Positions 6,009-9,120 of a stretch of DNA of 9,120 nucleotides are shown here, in pieces; the first letter of the stretch is position 1, and each line of letters begins with the position of its first letter. Under the pieces are notes generated by a model that worked only from the letters and a program-made list of their open reading frames with translations, did no database searches and was not told the origin of the DNA. The position numbers were made by a program, and so were the translations under genes. This DNA comes from an uncultured Dialister sp. Lineage in GTDB: Bacteria > Bacillota > Negativicutes > Veillonellales > Dialisteraceae. The stretch is from the NCBI RefSeq assembly GCF_900541605.1, contig NZ_UQKJ01000078.1:1-9120 (forward strand), read 5' to 3'.

Positions 6009-7451
6009 ATGCCCTGTACAACTCTGCTTGTTGGAAAAAATGCATCCTATGACGGGTCCACCATGATGGCCCGGAATGAAGACTCCCCTTCCGGCAGTTT
6101 CACGCCGAAGAAGTTTATTGTAATGAATCCGAAGGACCAGCCCCGGAAATACCAGTCGGTACTGACGAAGTTCCACATGGACCTTCCCGGGGAACCACTG
6201 CGGTATACGGCCATGCCCAATGCGCTTCCGGAGGAAGGATTCTGGGGAGAGGCAGGCATCAATGAGGCCAATGTAGCCATGTCGGAAACCGAGACCATCA
6301 CCTCCAATGACCGGGTGCTGGGGGCGGATCCCCTCGTGAAAGATGGCATTGGGGAAGAGGATATGCTGGCCCTGGTGCTCCCCTACATCCGGAGCGCCCG
6401 GGAAGGGGTGCTGCGGCTGGGGAAGCTGCTCGAAACCTGCAGCACCTGCGAACTGAATGGTATCGGTTTCCAGGATCAAGAGGAAATCTGGTGGTTCGAA
6501 TCCATCGGCGGCCACCACTGGATGGCCAGGCGGGTGCCTGACGATAGCTATGTGGTCATGCCGAACCAGCTGGGCATCGATGCCCTGGATTTATCCGATG
6601 CCCTGGGCGAAGGAAAGGACTGCCTCTGCTCTCCGGACCTGGACGCCTTTATCCGGGATAACCACCTGGACCTTTCCATGAAACAGGAAGGCCCCTTTGA
6701 CAGCCGCAGTGCCTTTGGGAGCCGCAGCGATTCGGACCACACCTACAACACGCCAAGGGCCTGGTCCATGCTTTCCTATTTCAACCCCCACAGTTTTCAA
6801 AAGGACGGCGCCCTCTCTTCCATGACGCCGGAATCTGATGACCTTCCCTGGAGCATGGTACCGGAGAAGAAAATCACCGTGGACGACGTGAAATACGTGC
6901 TCAGCAGCCATTACCAGGGCACCCCCTACGACTGCTACGGAGGGCGGGGTGATGAGCACAGCCGGAACCGGTACCGTCCCATCGGCATTAACCGGAATAA
7001 TTTCCTCGCCCTCACCCAGCTCCGCCCCTATGTAAAACCGGACAGGATGGCAGTGGAATGGATCGCCATGGGCTGCAATGCCTTCAATGGGTTCATTCCC
7101 TTCTATGCCAACGTCACAAAGACACCGTCGTACCTTGCAGAAACGGGAAATGTGCCGGACAGCCAGCAGTTCTACTGGGCCAACCGGTTCATCGCCGCCC
7201 TGGCAGACGCCCACTTCGGTTCCACTTCTTCTTCCATAGAGCGGTACATCGCCGCCACATCAAACCGGGCTGCCGCCCTTCTCCATGAGTTCGACCGGGA
7301 ACCGGCAGAGGGCGATATCCATGGTTACCTGGAATCCTGCAACGAAAAGATGGCTGCCATGGCCAAAGAAGAGACCAACAAGTGCCTGGACCAGGTCCTC
7401 TATACGGCCAGTCTGGAAATGAAGAATTCCTTCGCCCGGTCCGATAATTAA
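6009..7451 (+). CDS. C69-family dipeptidase (PepD-like Ntn hydrolase)
   Basis: A 480-residue, full-length member of peptidase family C69, the PepD/PepDA dipeptidases with broad specificity. The nucleophile is expected to be Cys3 in MPCTTLLVGKNASYDGSTMMARNED, exposed as the N-terminal residue once Met-Pro is removed. Other family segments are GFWGEAGINEANVAMSETET (77-96), RVPDDSYVVMPNQ, CNAFNGFIPFYANV and a C-terminal QQFYWANRFIAALADAHF. There is no signal peptide, so it should act in the cytoplasm on imported peptides. AGGAGG lies 7 nt before the ATG. No intrinsic terminator separates it from the lyase gene 119 nt downstream, so co-transcription is plausible. Confidence 0.93.
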   Translation: MPCTTLLVGKNASYDGSTMMARNEDSPSGSFTPKKFIVMNPKDQPRKYQSVLTKFHMDLPGEPLRYTAMPNALPEEGFWGEAGINEANVAMSETETITSNDRVLGADPLVKDGIGEEDMLALVLPYIRSAREGVLRLGKLLETCSTCELNGIGFQDQEEIWWFESIGGHHWMARRVPDDSYVVMPNQLGIDALDLSDALGEGKDCLCSPDLDAFIRDNHLDLSMKQEGPFDSRSAFGSRSDSDHTYNTPRAWSMLSYFNPHSFQKDGALSSMTPESDDLPWSMVPEKKITVDDVKYVLSSHYQGTPYDCYGGRGDEHSRNRYRPIGINRNNFLALTQLRPYVKPDRMAVEWIAMGCNAFNGFIPFYANVTKTPSYLAETGNVPDSQQFYWANRFIAALADAHFGSTSSSIERYIAATSNRAAALLHEFDREPAEGDIHGYLESCNEKMAAMAKEETNKCLDQVLYTASLEMKNSFARSDN

Positions 7452-7557
7452 GGAAGCGCTGCTTAATCAGCAGAGTCAGATTTAATCAGTCCTTCCCTAA
7501 TATGAATAACGGCCACACAAGTGGATAGGGACAACCATCAATCTCAACATTCACCTG

Positions 7558-7564
7558 AAAGGAG
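7558..7564 (+). promoter_or_regulatory. Ribosome-binding site fixing the lyase start
   Basis: AAAGGAG stands 6 nt before the ATG at 7571. It supports that ATG as the original start, although its frame now ends after 12 codons. The 119-nt gap before it (7452-7570) holds a direct repeat TTTAATCAG/CTTAATCAG and a small CTGC/GCAG stem, but no U-tract and no clear promoter. Confidence 0.7.
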
Positions 7565-7570
7565 ACTCCC

Positions 7571-9064
7571 ATGAAAAATCCATTCTTACCCTGTCTCTCT
7601 GTGCCCTGATTTCCACGGGCTCCCTGCCAGCTTTTGCCAAAGAGGCACCGCGGGATAACTTTTTCTGGCTGGGCCAGATTAATAAGGCCTCCGACGTCAT
7701 CAATACGGAAGAAGGACTCCTGACGCCGGAAGAGGGCCACGCCTTTGCCAGGGGCATCGACAAAGTCCTGAAGGACGGAGCCCTGCCCAACGCGCCCCGT
7801 CCCCGGAACGTGGTGGCCTTTGAGCCCTATCTCATCAAGGCCGCAGGGCCGGACGTAACGAAGATTCACGCCGGCCGGTCGTCCCAGGACATGCTCACCA
7901 CCGTGGGCATCATGGAACAGCGGGAACACCTCATCGCCATGGCCAGGGAGCTGGACAAGGTGCAGGGGGATCTCATCCGGCTGGCCGAGGAAAACAGAAA
8001 TACCCTCATCCCGAACTACACCAATGGCGTCTCCGCCCAGCCCAACAGCATGGCCCATTATCTCATCGCCTACGCCAATGCCTACAGCCGGGACATAGAC
8101 CGGGTGGAGGAATACTATAAACGGCTCAACCGAAGCCCCATGGGCTCTACGGTGCTCAACGGCACCGGCTGGCCCCTTGACAGGGACCGCATGGCTTCGT
8201 ACCTGGGCTTCGACGGCATTACCTACAATACCTACGCTGCGGGGCAGATCTTCCCCCCAGGAAGCGCCTATTGAAACCGGGGGCATTACGAACTGTATCG
8301 CCATCCACACCACCGGCTTCATCGAGGAAATCATGCAGCAGTACGCCCAGCCCCGGCCCTGGGTACTCTTGAAAGAAGGAGGCGGCAATACCTACGTGTC
8401 CTCCGCCATGCCTCAGAAGCGGAATCCCGGCATCCTGAACAGCTGCCGCACCGATGCCTCCACCCTTCTCGGCATGTCGGTGGAAGCCATGTTCCGCTCC
8501 CACAACATTCCCGCCGGCATGGCCGACGGCCGGCTGAACGGCGCCCGGGACATCATGCCCCAGGCCACAAAGGTCCTTTCCGGCATGGACCGGATTCTGA
8601 ATAACCTGGTCATCCACCCGGACCGGTCTCTGGAAGAGCTGAACCTGGACTGGACCTGCTCCCAGGAGATCGCCGATGAACTCATGAAGAACCATGGCAT
8701 CCCCTTCCGGGAAGGCCACCACTTCGCCAGCGAAATTGTCACCTACGCCAGGGCCCACGATATTACGCCCCGGGATTTCCGCTATGAAACGGCAAAAGAA
8801 GTGTATCGGGCGGTGGCAGAAAAGGACCCGAACCTGCCAACCGCATTCCCTATGACCGAGGAAGAATGGAACCACGCCAAAGATCCGGCTTCCATTGTGG
8901 CAAACCGAAAAGTCAAAGAGGGACCCCAGCCGGCAGAGCCTGACAAAATGATTGCCATGGCCAAAGAAGACCTCGCCCGCCACGAGTCCTGGGTGGAAAA
9001 TACGGAGAACCGCCTGAAAGAAGCAGAGGACCGGCTGGACCGGGACTTTGAGAAGCTACTGTGA
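7571..9064 (+). pseudogene. Exported argininosuccinate lyase-like protein, frame broken twice
   Basis: This is a fumarase/aspartase-superfamily lyase, nearest by motif to argininosuccinate lyase. These enzymes release fumarate or a related acid by beta-elimination. One extra A in A5 (7574-7578) and one fewer C in C6 (8253-8258) restore 497 residues, normal length. The repaired start is a Sec signal peptide: MKKSILTLSL, hydrophobic core, cleavage likely after PAFA (residue 23). Motif 1 is HAGRSSQD (100-107). Motif 2 is YTNGVSAQP (150-158), with Asn where argininosuccinate lyase has the TH histidine. Motif 3 is SSAMPQKRNP (277-286), the superfamily signature holding the catalytic serine loop. 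The C-terminus is a charged helix. A secreted location and altered motif 2 argue against arginine synthesis; the substrate is unknown. As written, only a short peptide would be made. Confidence 0.82.
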
Positions 9065-9119
9065 TATTTCAGTTTGTCGAGCTGTTGGTATTCGGTGTTG
9101 ACGGGTAGAGTCACTCGCA
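9065..9119 (-). repeat. Edge repeat, copy B
   Basis: The inverted counterpart of copy A (59-112), about 41 of 55 aligned columns identical. It begins directly after the lyase stop codon and runs to the window edge, so its full extent is not visible. Read on the minus strand it is open and encodes VRVTLPVNTEYQQLDKLKYH, parallel to MRMTLPIRAEYSSSLNRNSL in copy A. No protein family is recognised. Confidence 0.6.
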
Positions 9120-9120
9120 C

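Noticed and set aside
7452..7500. Nested GGAAG/CTTCC and CTGC/GCAG inverted repeats after the dipeptidase, as a terminator.
   Set aside because: There is no U-tract and the stems are short and interrupted.
7486..8388. 300-codon minus-strand frame opposite the lyase.
   Set aside because: It is an antisense shadow of high-GC coding sequence; the plus strand carries the lyase motifs.

Overview
The window looks like a chromosomal segment of a Gram-positive-lineage bacterium (Bacillota) of moderate GC. The gene order ylxM-ffh-rpsP-KH-ylqD-rimM-trmD is a Bacillota hallmark. A SPOUT RNA methyltransferase after trmD in place of rplS, a C69 dipeptidase and a well-formed Sec signal peptide on a lyase would fit a Clostridia- or Negativicutes-type gut anaerobe. 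The class is an inference from gene content, not something shown directly.

Left and centre (about 131-5519, all minus strand): one tightly packed operon for protein export and translation. A consensus sigma-70-type promoter (TTGACA, 17 nt, TATAAT; 5491-5519) drives ylxM, ffh (SRP GTPase), rpsP (S16), khpA (KH RNA chaperone), ylqD, rimM (30S maturation), trmD (m1G37 tRNA methyltransferase), a second SPOUT-type RNA methyltransferase and yebC. The unit ends at a strong GC stem-loop with U-tracts on both sides (131-163), which can terminate transcription from both directions. Intergenic gaps are 1-28 nt, except 83 nt between rimM and trmD. trmD starts with TTG; the following methyltransferase starts with GTG and overlaps trmD by 4 nt.

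Middle (5469-6008): a 540-nt divergent intergenic region with no convincing gene. It holds the ylxM promoter on the minus strand and, at its right end, a perfect 12-bp palindrome, AT-rich -10-like boxes and a strong ribosome-binding site for the next gene.

Right (6009-9064, plus strand): a complete cytoplasmic C69-family dipeptidase, followed after 119 nt by an argininosuccinate lyase-like member of the fumarase/aspartase superfamily. The lyase has an N-terminal Sec signal peptide, so an exported enzyme is predicted. As given, its frame is broken twice, each time by one base in a homopolymer (A5 at 7574-7578, C6 at 8253-8258). Repairing both gives an intact 497-residue protein.

Edges: related sequences of about 55 nt lie near both ends in inverted orientation (59-112 and 9065-9119; about 41 of 55 aligned columns identical by eye). 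Each lies just beyond the 3' end of a gene and in the same orientation relative to it, which suggests a dispersed intergenic repeat family. No CRISPR array, complete insertion sequence, rRNA or complete tRNA is visible.
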